From Oscillospiraceae bacterium (GTDB lineage Bacteria > Bacillota > Clostridia > Oscillospirales > Oscillospiraceae), in contig AP025583.1 in assembly GCA_022846095.1 (NCBI GenBank), positions 2,232,001-2,296,000 on the forward strand: a DNA stretch of 64,000 nucleotides, in the 5' to 3' direction. Under the pieces are notes generated by a model that was not told the DNA's origin, did no database searches, and saw nothing but the letters and a program-made list of their open reading frames with translations. The position numbers were made by a program, and so were the translations under genes. Positions 7,046 through 15,232 of this stretch are shown piece after piece (the stretch's first letter is position 1; each line of letters opens with the position of its first letter).

Positions 7046-7861
7046 TTACGCGAAAAACGCGTGGGCGCCGATGGTCGCCACATAGGTGCGGTTGCGGGAG
7101 GCCCAGCTGTTGGGGCTCATGCGGGGGTTGACGAAGTAGAGGCTGGCCCCGGCGGTGTTGGCGCCGTCCTGGCACAGCTTGGCGGCGATGACGCTCTCGG
7201 CGTTGGGCTCCTTGTTGATGCTGCCGTTGCTCACCGGGGTGAACTGATTGGCCTGGTAGATGACGTCGTGGACGTTGTTGGGGAAGCGGGGGCTCTCCAC
7301 CCGGTTCATCACCACGTTGCCCACGGCGATCTTGCCGGTGAGGGTCTGGTTGCCGGCCTCGGCGTTGATGATGTGGGAGAGCCAGTACACCGTGTCCGCG
7401 TCGTAGAAGCTATCGCCCGACTGGATGGGGCCCGCGCCCGACTGGAACATCAGGTTGTTGTTGGCGTTGTCCCACCAGGCGGTGGCGCCCAGGGCCCTGG
7501 CCAGGACGGTCGCGGGGACGAGCACCACCTGGTTCTCGGTCTGCACGCCGTAGGGCACGTACAGGTAGCGGCCGTTGGCCTCGATATAGTTGGCGCCGGG
7601 CTTGATGTTGATGCTCAGGCCCTCGGCCCGGACCGCGGCGTGGTCATCCTCCCAGGTGGCGGTGGCGTCGGGATAGATGGCCTGCACGACGGGCCAGTAG
7701 GACACATAGGTGGTCTGGTTATAAACTTGCGTAATAACTTCTGTCTCTAAGATTGCTCCGTCCACCATGGTGCCGACGCCGCTCTCAGCGGCGGCCGCAT
7801 GACTGCCCAGACTCATAAAGACAGTCAGGCAGAGGGCCGCGCAAAGGGCTCGTTTCTGCAT
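7046..7861 (-). CDS. SleB-like cell wall hydrolase with stalk-binding-type N-domain
   Basis: A 271-residue secreted protein. A signal peptide ends near HAAAAES. Residues about 30-135 resemble the copper-amine-oxidase N-terminal (stalk) domain often found on clostridial surface enzymes. Residues about 150-271 are a Hydrolase_2/SleB-type domain with the likely catalytic Glu in IINAEAGNQ, then GKIAVGNVVMNRVESPRFP. The family cleaves peptidoglycan as lytic transglycosylases, often in spore cortex or wall turnover. The ATG has AGGAGG ten bases upstream. The promoter carries TGTAAC direct repeats. The neighbouring gene at 8060 is a paralogue with the same layout. Confidence 0.88.
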   Translation of the reverse strand: MQKRALCAALCLTVFMSLGSHAAAAESGVGTMVDGAILETEVITQVYNQTTYVSYWPVVQAIYPDATATWEDDHAAVRAEGLSINIKPGANYIEANGRYLYVPYGVQTENQVVLVPATVLARALGATAWWDNANNNLMFQSGAGPIQSGDSFYDADTVYWLSHIINAEAGNQTLTGKIAVGNVVMNRVESPRFPNNVHDVIYQANQFTPVSNGSINKEPNAESVIAAKLCQDGANTAGASLYFVNPRMSPNSWASRNRTYVATIGAHAFFA

Positions 7862-7906
7862 GTTACGGATTCCTCCTGTTACAGTCTGTTTCCAATTCTT
7901 TATTGA

Positions 7907-7934
7907 ATTGTAACCGTATTGTAACCTATCTCAA
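7907..7934 (-). promoter_or_regulatory. Hydrolase promoter overlapped by a WalR-like box
   Basis: On the minus strand TTGAGA (7929-7934), 16 bases, TACAAT (7907-7912). On the plus strand the region holds TGTAAC (7909-7914), five bases, TGTAAC (7920-7925), which fits the TGTWAH-N5-TGTWAH consensus of WalR. The box overlaps the -10, which would favour repression if it is used. Confidence 0.5.
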
Positions 7935-8059
7935 CCCAAAATGCAAGAAAAACTTTTGTCGGAACTCCGCTATCCCTTGCGGCGCAGCGGTTTTAACCAC
8001 CTGTATTCCCTGCCGCGCGGCTCAAATCCACAGCGTATAACCGTAACAAAGCGCCGTTT

Positions 8060-8875
8060 TTACCGGTAGAACCAGTGGCTGCCGATGATCATGCGGAAGC
8101 TGCGGTTTTCCATGATCCAGTGGTTGCTGGTCAGGGCCGGGGCCAGGAAGTAAAGGCTGTCCCCCGCCACCTCGGCCCCCTCCAGCACCAGCTTGGCCGC
8201 CAGAACACTCTCCCCAGTGGGGGCGGCGTACACCGTGCCGTTGCGCACGGGCTCGAACTGCCCGCCCCAGCGGTCATCGAAGATCACGCCGTAGATCGTG
8301 TCCGGGAACTCCCGATCCGCCGCCCGGTTTAAAATCACGTTGCCCACGGCAATCTTGCCGGACAGGGGCTCCCCCTGGCTCTCCGCCGAGATGATGCGGG
8401 AGAGCCAGTAGAGGGCGTCGCCGTCGTAAAAGGCGTCGCCGGAGGCCAGGGGCGCGCCGCCCGAGGTCACGGTGACCGTCCCGGTGCGTGCATCCCAGTC
8501 CACGTCCGCGCCCAGGGCTTTGCCCAGCACGCGGACCGGGACCAGGGTGCGCCCATGCTCCAGACGGACGCCGCCGGGCACTGGGAGCGCCCTGCCGTTG
8601 GCCTCTATGTAGGTCTGGCCCGGTATGGCCTCCAGCGTGACGCCGTAGGCGCGCACCGTGGCCCTGTCCCCCGCCCAGGCCACCGCCGCCGCCGGCTCCA
8701 GCGCCTCGGCCACCGCCCGCAGGGAGACGTAGGTCGTATTGCCGTATACCCGCGCCTCGCTGCCCGCGGGCAGGCTTTTTCCGTTCACCACCAGCGGCCC
8801 CGCCGCTGCCGCCATAGCGCCGTTTCCGAACAATAAGCCCAGGCACAGCGCCACGCACACGCACAACCTTCTCAT
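8060..8875 (-). CDS. SleB-like cell wall hydrolase, second paralogue
   Basis: About 271 residues with a signal peptide ending near GAMAAAAG, a copper-amine-oxidase-type N-domain (about 25-135; TTYVSLRAVAEAL, TLVPVRVLGKALGADVDWD) and a C-terminal SleB/Hydrolase_2 domain with the likely catalytic Glu in IISAESQGE and GKIAVGNVILNRAADREFP. It has the same architecture as the gene at 7046, so this is a tandem duplication with marked divergence. ATG 8875 is chosen because GGGAAG is eight bases upstream; ATG 8881 is possible. Confidence 0.87.
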   Translation of the reverse strand: MRRLCVCVALCLGLLFGNGAMAAAAGPLVVNGKSLPAGSEARVYGNTTYVSLRAVAEALEPAAAVAWAGDRATVRAYGVTLEAIPGQTYIEANGRALPVPGGVRLEHGRTLVPVRVLGKALGADVDWDARTGTVTVTSGGAPLASGDAFYDGDALYWLSRIISAESQGEPLSGKIAVGNVILNRAADREFPDTIYGVIFDDRWGGQFEPVRNGTVYAAPTGESVLAAKLVLEGAEVAGDSLYFLAPALTSNHWIMENRSFRMIIGSHWFYR

Positions 8876-8897
8876 TTTCATCACTTCCCTTTCGGTT

Positions 8898-8935
8898 TGT
8901 TACCAAATTGTAACCGATGGAAATCCCCCTTTCAA
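8898..8935 (-). promoter_or_regulatory. Second hydrolase promoter with WalR-like box
   Basis: TTGAAA (8930-8935), 17 bases, TACAAT (8907-8912) on the minus strand. The plus strand reads TGTTAC (8898-8903), five bases, TGTAAC (8909-8914), again fitting the WalR consensus and overlapping the -10. Confidence 0.5.
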
Positions 8936-8999
8936 GGCGCAATGTTTTCCAGCCCCCCTCCTCCGCCTCCAATTTTTTGAGTTTTTTTGCAAATCCCTC

Positions 9000-9028
9000 T
9001 TGACGGAACGGTGAAAGCTGGGTATAAT
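9000..9028 (+). promoter_or_regulatory. Promoter of tRNA-Ser(GGA)
   Basis: TTGACG (9000-9005), 17 bases, TATAAT (9023-9028), about 53 bases before the tRNA. Confidence 0.8.
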
Positions 9029-9081
9029 AAATTTCGCTGTTTACGAGCGGTTTAACCGCGCATTACGGACGGCGGCCACGT

Positions 9082-9172
9082 GGAGTAGTATCGAAGTGGT
9101 CATAACGAGCACGACTGGAAATCGTGTAGCCGCTAACACGGCTCGAGGGTTCGAATCCCTCCTACTCCGCCA
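9082..9172 (+). tRNA. tRNA-Ser (anticodon GGA)
   Basis: A 91-base class II tRNA with encoded CCA: acceptor stem GGAGTAG/CTACTCC, anticodon loop CTGGAAA, long variable arm and T loop GGTTCGAATCC. It has its own promoter and terminator. Confidence 0.95.
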
Positions 9173-9212
9173 AAAAAGAAGGACACGACGTACGTCGTGT
9201 CCTTCTTTTTTG
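9173..9212. terminator. Bidirectional terminator after tRNA-Ser(GGA)
   Basis: A long near-perfect palindrome around GACGTACGTC with AAAAAAG on one side and CTTTTTT on the other. It serves the tRNA and the converging lipoprotein gene. Confidence 0.9.
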
Positions 9213-9215
9213 GCT

Positions 9216-10505
9216 TCAGTCGCCCTCGTAGTTGAGATAGGTGCGCAACACGCACCCCAGCGTGTCCGGGTCGTAGTAGGCGGCGGTGTTCCAGTCCAGC
9301 TGCTCGATTAGGCCGCCCACCAGGTCCACCTGGCGGTACCACTGCTCCCCCATGGAATCCCCCCGGCCCTCCGCAAGCGCGAGGGGCGTGCCGTCGGCGC
9401 GGCAGTAGCGGGTGGAGGACCCCGTTTCGCCGTATTCGGTCACGGCCAGCAGCCCGGGCCCCGCGTCCCCCAGAAGCCGGTCCCGCACCCAGGAGACCGA
9501 GCGGTTTTCAGCGGGCGCGAGGATCTCCTCCCCCTCCAGGGTGTAGACCGCGCCGCCCTGGGAGAACAGCACCAGATCGCCTTGGACCTCCGCCCAGCCG
9601 CCAGACGTGCCGTAGGGGATGGTATGGCGCTCGTCCCCGCGGGTGAGGACGGTCTCCCCCGCCCGGCTGTCCACCTCCCAGTACAACGCGCCCGACAGGG
9701 CGCTCCACGCCTCATAGGACATCACCTCCGGCTCCCGGGTGGAGAAGCGGAAGATCTTGACCTGCTCCGCCCGGTCGTCCGCCCAGCCCAGGCTGAGGCA
9801 GTCGCCGCACCAGCTTCCCCCCACCCCCTCGCCGAAGGCGAGGTCGGAGAGCAGGGCGCCGAACTCCTCCCGGCTGATCCCCAGCTCCCCCTGCGAGTAT
9901 GTCCCAGTAATCTCCCCGGACGGGGCCATGACCGACAGGGTATCCTGCGTAAACAGGAGCAGCCCCTCCTGCCCGGCCTGGACGCAGCGGTATGCGAAGT
10001 CCGTGCACCAGCGCCCGTCCGCCGCCGCCACGGCGTACCGGGCCGGGTTCCACGTCTCCTCCTCCAGGCCGGGGTCCCCCTGGGACAGCACCAGCAGCGG
10101 CTGGGTGTACCACCCGCCGTCCGCCCCCCGGTATCCGGGGCGGTACACGTTGCTGTACACCGGGTCGGTGACCACAACGCCGTCCCGCGTCATCAGGCCG
10201 TACAGGCAGCCCACGGCGGCGGGCCAGTCGTCCATCAGGCGCAGCCCCGCGTAGGGGATCAGCGTACCGTAATCGTCCCGGGGGATCAGATCGCCGGTGT
10301 AGTCCCCGTACCACCGCGTGCCCACCGTGGGCAGGGGATCTTCCCGCTCCCCCAGTGCGGACCAGTCGGTGTGTACCCTCAGCGTCCCCGGGGCGGCGGA
10401 GGGCGCGGGCGTGGACGGCGCGGGGGACGGCGCCTCCGCCGGGGCCGCGCAGGCGCCCAGCGCCAGCAGCAGGGCCAGCGCGCCGCCCAGGAGGACCCGC
10501 CTCAC
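9216..10505 (-). CDS. Lipoprotein of unknown function, beta-propeller-like
   Basis: A 429-residue lipoprotein. The lipobox is LALGAC followed by a Pro/Ser/Ala linker. The body has repeated Tyr/Trp/Gly segments (LIPYAGLRLMDDW, GLLLFTQDTLSVMAPSGE, LVLFSQGGAVYTLEGEE) that look like short beta strands of a WG-repeat or propeller sensor, but no catalytic motif is seen. The start is GTG at 10505, with GGAGG seven bases upstream; it overlaps the stop of the PstS-like gene by four bases (GTGA), so the two are co-translated. A longer in-frame reading into the upstream gene is not coding. Confidence 0.75.
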   Translation of the reverse strand: MRRVLLGGALALLLALGACAAPAEAPSPAPSTPAPSAAPGTLRVHTDWSALGEREDPLPTVGTRWYGDYTGDLIPRDDYGTLIPYAGLRLMDDWPAAVGCLYGLMTRDGVVVTDPVYSNVYRPGYRGADGGWYTQPLLVLSQGDPGLEEETWNPARYAVAAADGRWCTDFAYRCVQAGQEGLLLFTQDTLSVMAPSGEITGTYSQGELGISREEFGALLSDLAFGEGVGGSWCGDCLSLGWADDRAEQVKIFRFSTREPEVMSYEAWSALSGALYWEVDSRAGETVLTRGDERHTIPYGTSGGWAEVQGDLVLFSQGGAVYTLEGEEILAPAENRSVSWVRDRLLGDAGPGLLAVTEYGETGSSTRYCRADGTPLALAEGRGDSMGEQWYRQVDLVGGLIEQLDWNTAAYYDPDTLGCVLRTYLNYEGD

Positions 10506-11428
10506 GGCGCCGCCTCCAGGATGGAGACGTAGCCCTCGTGGGCCACCAGCTTCTGCCCCTCCTCCCCCAGCAGCCAGTCGTAGAGGATGCGGTTGGGCGC
10601 GTCCTCCGCCGCATCGGCGGGGATGACCACGTACTTGGGGTTGAGCAGGGGGTACGCCCCGGAGCGGATCGTCTCCGGGTTGGGCGCCACGCCCTCCAGC
10701 TCCAGCAGCTTGAGCCCCTGGGCCATCTTCATCTCCTCGGCGTAGTAGTAGACGCTGTAGCCGATGGCGCCGGGGGAGCCGTCGTAGCTCTTTACCGCCT
10801 CCATCAGCTGGCCCATGGTGGCCACGATATAGCCGGTGGGGGCCTCCATCATGGGCGCGCCCCCCATGACCAGCTTCTCCATCAGGGCCTGGCTCCCCGC
10901 CTCGCTGTTGCGCTGGAAGGGCAGGATCTCCCGGTCCTCCCCGCCCAGCTCCTTCCAGTTGGTAATCTCCCCGGTATAGATGCGCCGGGCCTGGTCCACC
11001 GTGATGGAATTTACCGGGTTGTCCTCGTTGACCACAAAGACGAAGGCGTCGGTGGCAAAGGGCGCCTGCTCCCACCGGAAAGCGGCGCGCTCCTTCTCCG
11101 CCAGCACGTCGGCGTTGGGCTCCCCTACGATAAGCAGGTCGGCGTTGCCGTTCATCAGGTTGTAGTAGGCGCTGGTGGTCTTGGAGAACTGCACCAGGTC
11201 GGACACCTCCTCCCGGCTCTCCCCCAGCAGCACACTGCACACCGCCTCGGCCAGCGGCGCGGTGGAGGTGGAGCCGTCCAGGCGGGGCAGGTTTTCCCGG
11301 GTAAAGGTAAACGCGGCGGGCTCGGGCGCGGCGGGGGTGGGCGTCGGAGCGGGAGCGGGCGCGCCCGCGCAGGCCCCCAGGCCCAGACACAGGCCGCCCA
11401 GCAGGAGCGCGGTCAGCAGTTTTCGCAT
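10502..11428 (-). CDS. PstS-like substrate-binding lipoprotein
   Basis: A 308-residue lipoprotein (lipobox LGLGAC near residue 20, then a Pro/Ala linker) of the phosphate-binding PstS_2 group. LDGSTSTAPL is the anion-binding N-terminal loop and PFQRNSEAGSQALM the second ligand loop; TGEITNWKELGG is the family signature. No PstA, PstB or PstC is nearby; the only partner is the coupled unknown lipoprotein, so it may sense phosphate or another anion rather than feed a transporter. The start at 11428 has AAAGGAGG seven bases upstream. Confidence 0.82.
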   Translation of the reverse strand: MRKLLTALLLGGLCLGLGACAGAPAPAPTPTPAAPEPAAFTFTRENLPRLDGSTSTAPLAEAVCSVLLGESREEVSDLVQFSKTTSAYYNLMNGNADLLIVGEPNADVLAEKERAAFRWEQAPFATDAFVFVVNEDNPVNSITVDQARRIYTGEITNWKELGGEDREILPFQRNSEAGSQALMEKLVMGGAPMMEAPTGYIVATMGQLMEAVKSYDGSPGAIGYSVYYYAEEMKMAQGLKLLELEGVAPNPETIRSGAYPLLNPKYVVIPADAAEDAPNRILYDWLLGEEGQKLVAHEGYVSILEAAP

Positions 11429-11525
11429 TGAAATTCCTCCTTTTGCCCCATTATAGCGGGGGGCATTGCTGGCGCGCCACCTCATTGTGGTGGCAAATAG
11501 CTACAAAGGGTAACAGGCGCGGAAA

Positions 11526-11567
11526 ACAGCCCGGGGCCGGGAGCTGAACGCTCCGGACCCGGGCCGT
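11526..11567 (-). terminator. Terminator of the ABC exporter operon
   Basis: An imperfect GC-rich stem (ACGGCCCGGG with CCCGGGCTGT) followed on the minus strand by TTTTCC, just after the second ABC gene. Confidence 0.65.
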
Positions 11568-11580
11568 TTCCTGTGTGCGG

Positions 11581-13395
11581 CTACGCCGCCTCGAACTGGC
11601 TGCGGTAGAGGGCGGCATAGAACCCGTCCTGCGCCAGCAGCTGCGCGTGGGTGCCCCGCTCCACGATGTCGCCGTCCCGCACCACCAGGATCAGATCCGC
11701 GTTCTGGATGGTGGACAGGCGGTGGGCGATGACGAAGCTGGTCTTGCCCCGCATGAGCCGGGCCATGGCCTTCTGGATCTCCATCTCGGTGCGGGTGTCC
11801 ACGCTTGAGGTGGCCTCGTCCAGCACCAGGATGGCGGGGTCGGTGAGCATGGCCCGGGCGATGGTCAGCAGCTGCATCTGCCCCTGGGAGACCCCGGCGG
11901 CCTCGCCGGAGAGCACGGTGTCGTACCCCTGGGGCAGCGTGCGGATGAAGTGGTCGCAGCAGGCGGCCTTGGCGCAGGCCACAATTTCCGCCCGGGTGGC
12001 ATCCATCCTGCCGTAGGCGATATTCTCCGCGATGGTGCCCTCGAAGAGCCAGGCGTCCTGGAGCACCATGCCGATACGCCGGCGCATGGCGCTCCGGGGC
12101 ATGGTCGTGATGTCCTGCCCGTCGATGGAGATGGAGCCGCCGTTTAGCTCATAGAAGCGCATAAGCAGGTTCACCAGGGTGGTCTTGCCCCCGCCGGTGG
12201 GGCCCACAATGGCCACCATCTCGTTGGGGCGCACCTCCAGGTTCAGGTCCTTCATCAGGATGCGGTCGGGGGTGTAGCCGAAGCGCACGTTTTGGAAGGT
12301 GACGCGGCCCTCGGTGATCCCCCCGGCGTCCCCCGCCCCGTCGGGGACCTCCTCCGCCTCGTCCAGCAGGGCGAAGACCCGCTCCGCGCCCGCAATGGCG
12401 GCCTGGAGGGAGGTGATGACATAGGCCGTGTTGGTCACAGGCTCGGAGATCTGGTTGACGTACTGCAAAAATGCCTGGGCCGTTCCCAGCGTAATGGCGC
12501 CGCTCACGGCCATCCCGCCGCCCAGCACCGCCGTGGCGATAAAGCCCAGCTGTCCCAGCGCGCGGATGGCGGGATAGATGGTGAAGTCGGCGAACTGGGC
12601 GTTGCGCTGGGCCCGGTACTGGCGCTCGTTGAGCTCCTCCGCCGCCCGGATCATATCCTGCTGCTGGTTGAACACCTTGACCACCCGGTTTCCCGCGTAG
12701 ATCTCCTCAATTTTCCCGGTCAGCGCGCCCATGGAGGACATGTTTTCCCCGTAGGCGCGCTGGGCCAGCTTGGAGACATAGCCGGTTGCAGCCATGCTTA
12801 CGGCCAGGGAGACCAGGACCACAAGGAACATAAACCGGCTGAGGACCAGCATGGCGGTCACGGCAAACAGGATGGTAAAGACGGAGGAGACCAGTTGGGG
12901 AAGGCCCTCCTGCATCACGCTGGACACCTTTTCCAGGTCGTTGGTCACCCGGCTCATGATGTCGCCGGTCTTATGGGCGTCAAAATAACGCAGGGGCAGG
13001 CGGTTGAGCTTTGCACTGATGTCCTGGCGGAAGGAGAGGGTGAGCTCCTCCCCCACGGTGGCGAGCATATACTGCTGGACAAAGGAGAGCGCGCCGCTGA
13101 CCACAGCAGACGCGGCAATGAGCAGCACAGGCAGCCCCAGCGCCTGCGCCGCCGTTTGGACAATGCCCGCCGCGCCGTCGTAGGTCTTGATTGCCGCCAC
13201 CAGGGAATCCAGGCCCAGGCCCACGGCCAGAGGCAGCCCGGCGTAGGCGGCGGAGCTGAGCAGCGTGGCGATGACGATCACGACCAGCTTCTTTTTTTGG
13301 CGGGCCATGCGGCCAAGGAGCCGTTTTACCGCCGCTTTGGTGTTCTGGGGGATGTCCTCGTTGGACACGTCCCGTTTTTTCTTGTCTTTTGCCAT
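11581..13395 (-). CDS. ABC exporter half, catalytic-site-bearing subunit
   Basis: A 604-residue type IV ABC exporter half: a six-helix membrane domain (about 35-330) and an ATPase domain (Walker [11 protein letters not shown], Walker [13 protein letters not shown] with the catalytic Glu, H-loop AHRLST). Its signature motif is VSQGQ in place of LSGGQ. The partner gene upstream has the complementary pattern (good signature, no catalytic Glu), the mark of a heterodimeric exporter such as BmrCD or TM287/288. Substrate is probably a drug, given the MerR regulator next door. It starts three bases after the partner's stop, with its AAAGGAGG inside the partner's last codons. Confidence 0.93.
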   Translation of the reverse strand: MAKDKKKRDVSNEDIPQNTKAAVKRLLGRMARQKKKLVVIVIATLLSSAAYAGLPLAVGLGLDSLVAAIKTYDGAAGIVQTAAQALGLPVLLIAASAVVSGALSFVQQYMLATVGEELTLSFRQDISAKLNRLPLRYFDAHKTGDIMSRVTNDLEKVSSVMQEGLPQLVSSVFTILFAVTAMLVLSRFMFLVVLVSLAVSMAATGYVSKLAQRAYGENMSSMGALTGKIEEIYAGNRVVKVFNQQQDMIRAAEELNERQYRAQRNAQFADFTIYPAIRALGQLGFIATAVLGGGMAVSGAITLGTAQAFLQYVNQISEPVTNTAYVITSLQAAIAGAERVFALLDEAEEVPDGAGDAGGITEGRVTFQNVRFGYTPDRILMKDLNLEVRPNEMVAIVGPTGGGKTTLVNLLMRFYELNGGSISIDGQDITTMPRSAMRRRIGMVLQDAWLFEGTIAENIAYGRMDATRAEIVACAKAACCDHFIRTLPQGYDTVLSGEAAGVSQGQMQLLTIARAMLTDPAILVLDEATSSVDTRTEMEIQKAMARLMRGKTSFVIAHRLSTIQNADLILVVRDGDIVERGTHAQLLAQDGFYAALYRSQFEAA

Positions 13396-13398
13396 GGC

Positions 13399-15126
13399 TC
13401 AGGCCTCCTTTCTCTGCATCTGGCTGTCGGCAATGTCCCGGTAGGTGGGGCAGGTCTCCATCAGCGTTTGATGGGTGCCCGCGCCGACCAGCCGGCCGTC
13501 GTCCAGGACCAGGATTTGGTCGGCGTCCAGAATGGTGCTCACCCGCTGGGCAATGATGAGCTTTGCCGGCTTTGTCACGCTCTGGTGCAGCGCTTTGCGC
13601 AGGGCGGTATCCGTCCTTACGTCCAGAGCAGAAAAGCTGTCGTCAAAAATAAACACGTCGGCGTTTTTCACCAGCGCCCGGGCGATGGAAAGCCGCTGGC
13701 GCTGCCCGCCGGAGAAGTTGGTGCCGCCCTGAGCGACGGGGGCCTCCAGGCCCAGGGGCAGTCCTTTTACAAAGTCCCCGGCCTGGGCGATGCGCAGCGC
13801 CTCCCACAGTTCCTGATCGGTGGCCTCCCTCCGGCCCATGCGCAGGTTCTCCGCGATGGTGCCGCTGAACAGGAACGCCTTTTGCGGCACGCAGCCGATC
13901 CTGCCGCGCAGCTCCAGCTGGGAGAGGTCCCGCACATCCGTGCCGCCCAGCAGGACGCGGCCCGACTGGATGTCGTGCAGGCGGAGCAGCAGGTCGGCCA
14001 GGGTGCTTTTCCCCGAACCGGTGCTGCCGATGACGGCGGTGGTCTGTCCCGGGTACAGGGTGAAGGACAGGTCACGGATAACCGGCTCCTCGGCGCCCTG
14101 GTAGGAGAAGGTCACGTGGTCAAACTCCGCCGCCGGGGCGGCCCCGGCGGCCGCGGCGGCGGGCCCTCCCTCGTCGGAGACGGCGGGCGCCATATCCAGC
14201 AGCTCCCGCAGGCGCTCCAGGCAGGCGCTGGCCTTGGGCAGCGTAGTCATCACCGAGGCCCCCATAATCAGGTAGCCCATGGTCAGCGTGGAGTATTCCG
14301 TCACGGCTGTGATCTGCCCCACCGGCATTCCGCCGCCCAGGGCCAGCCCTCCGCCGACGGCCAGGATTGCCGCCATCAAGGCGCCCATCAGCAGCCAAAG
14401 CACAGGCATGGCCACGGCAAACAGCCGGTTGAGGCGGATCATGTTATCGGCGTAGCGCTCATAGGCGCCGCCCGAGCGCTCCTCCTCGTGCCGCTCATTG
14501 CCGAAGGCACGGATGACCCGCACCCCGGTGACCGCCTCACGCACCACCTGGTTTATGCGGTCCAGGCGGAATTGAATGCTGCGGGAGAGCGCGTTGGACT
14601 TTTTCAGCAGGATCGCGGCCAGCCCCAGCAGCACCGCCATAAAGGCCATCTGAATCCCCGCTATGACCGGGCTGACCATCACCGTCATGATAACGGACAC
14701 CCCCACGATGATGGGCGCGGGGACTACCATCTGGAGCACCATGCCCATGGTCCGCTGGAGGTTGGTGATGTCCGAGGTGCTGCGGGTGATCATGGAGGAG
14801 ATGCCCACCGCGTCGAACTGCTGGATGGAGATCTCCTGGCTCTTGCGCAGGAGCATCGAGCGCATGTCCCGCCCGAAGCGGGCGGCCAGGTCGCTGGTGA
14901 CCCAGCTGCCCCAGGCCGCGATGCCCGCCGCCAGGACGGCCACCAGCAGCATCTGCCCCCCGGTGCGCAGCACGGCGTCCATGTCCCCCGGGAGTATGCC
15001 GTGGTCCACCACGTTGGCGATCAGGGCGGGGATGAGCAGCGTGCCCACCACCTGCCCGAACAGAAGCAGCACGGCAAGCGCCACCCTGCCCCTGTGCCGC
15101 TTCAAAAACAGCGTTAAATACTTCAT
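13399..15126 (-). CDS. ABC exporter half, degenerate-site subunit
   Basis: A 575-residue ABC exporter half with an N-terminal membrane domain and a C-terminal ATPase. Walker A GSTGSGKSTL and signature FSGGQRQRL are intact, but Walker B reads VFIFDDSFSALD, with Asp in place of the catalytic Glu, so one of the two ATP sites of the heterodimer would be inactive. The ATG at 15126 has AAAGGAGG seven bases upstream; longer frames run into the MerR promoter region. It is the first gene of a two-gene operon under the 19-bp-spacer promoter. Confidence 0.93.
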   Translation of the reverse strand: MKYLTLFLKRHRGRVALAVLLLFGQVVGTLLIPALIANVVDHGILPGDMDAVLRTGGQMLLVAVLAAGIAAWGSWVTSDLAARFGRDMRSMLLRKSQEISIQQFDAVGISSMITRSTSDITNLQRTMGMVLQMVVPAPIIVGVSVIMTVMVSPVIAGIQMAFMAVLLGLAAILLKKSNALSRSIQFRLDRINQVVREAVTGVRVIRAFGNERHEEERSGGAYERYADNMIRLNRLFAVAMPVLWLLMGALMAAILAVGGGLALGGGMPVGQITAVTEYSTLTMGYLIMGASVMTTLPKASACLERLRELLDMAPAVSDEGGPAAAAAGAAPAAEFDHVTFSYQGAEEPVIRDLSFTLYPGQTTAVIGSTGSGKSTLADLLLRLHDIQSGRVLLGGTDVRDLSQLELRGRIGCVPQKAFLFSGTIAENLRMGRREATDQELWEALRIAQAGDFVKGLPLGLEAPVAQGGTNFSGGQRQRLSIARALVKNADVFIFDDSFSALDVRTDTALRKALHQSVTKPAKLIIAQRVSTILDADQILVLDDGRLVGAGTHQTLMETCPTYRDIADSQMQRKEA

Positions 15127-15147
15127 TGTGTCCTCCTTTGCCGGGGC

Positions 15148-15175
15148 TTGCTTTTTACCCGGCAAAGGGTATAAT
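15148..15175 (+). promoter_or_regulatory. Promoter of the merR gene
   Basis: TTGCTT (15148-15153), 16 bases, TATAAT (15170-15175), about 55 bases before the regulator start. Its -10 overlaps the -10 of the divergent ABC promoter. Confidence 0.55.
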
Positions 15176-15203
15176 AAACCTTGAAGCCGCTCCAATGTCA
15201 AGG
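15171..15203 (-). promoter_or_regulatory. MerR-type promoter and operator of the ABC exporter operon
   Basis: On the minus strand TTGACA (15196-15201) and TATTAT (15171-15176) are separated by 19 bases, the over-long spacer typical of MerR-activated promoters. An inverted repeat CCTTGA-N13-TCAAGG (15179-15203) fills that spacer. Confidence 0.85.
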
Positions 15204-15232
15204 GCTGATTTATATTTTTTTGTGAGGGCATT

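Noticed and set aside
10506-11390. N-terminal extension of the unknown lipoprotein into the PstS-like gene
   Set aside because: The extension is an out-of-frame reading of the PstS-like gene; the GTG with GGAGG and a lipoprotein signal at 10505 is the real start.
12292-15117. Plus-strand ORF of 941 codons opposite the ABC exporter genes
   Set aside because: Same reason: mirror of two well-defined ABC genes; composition is His/Gly/Gln-rich and no motif is present.
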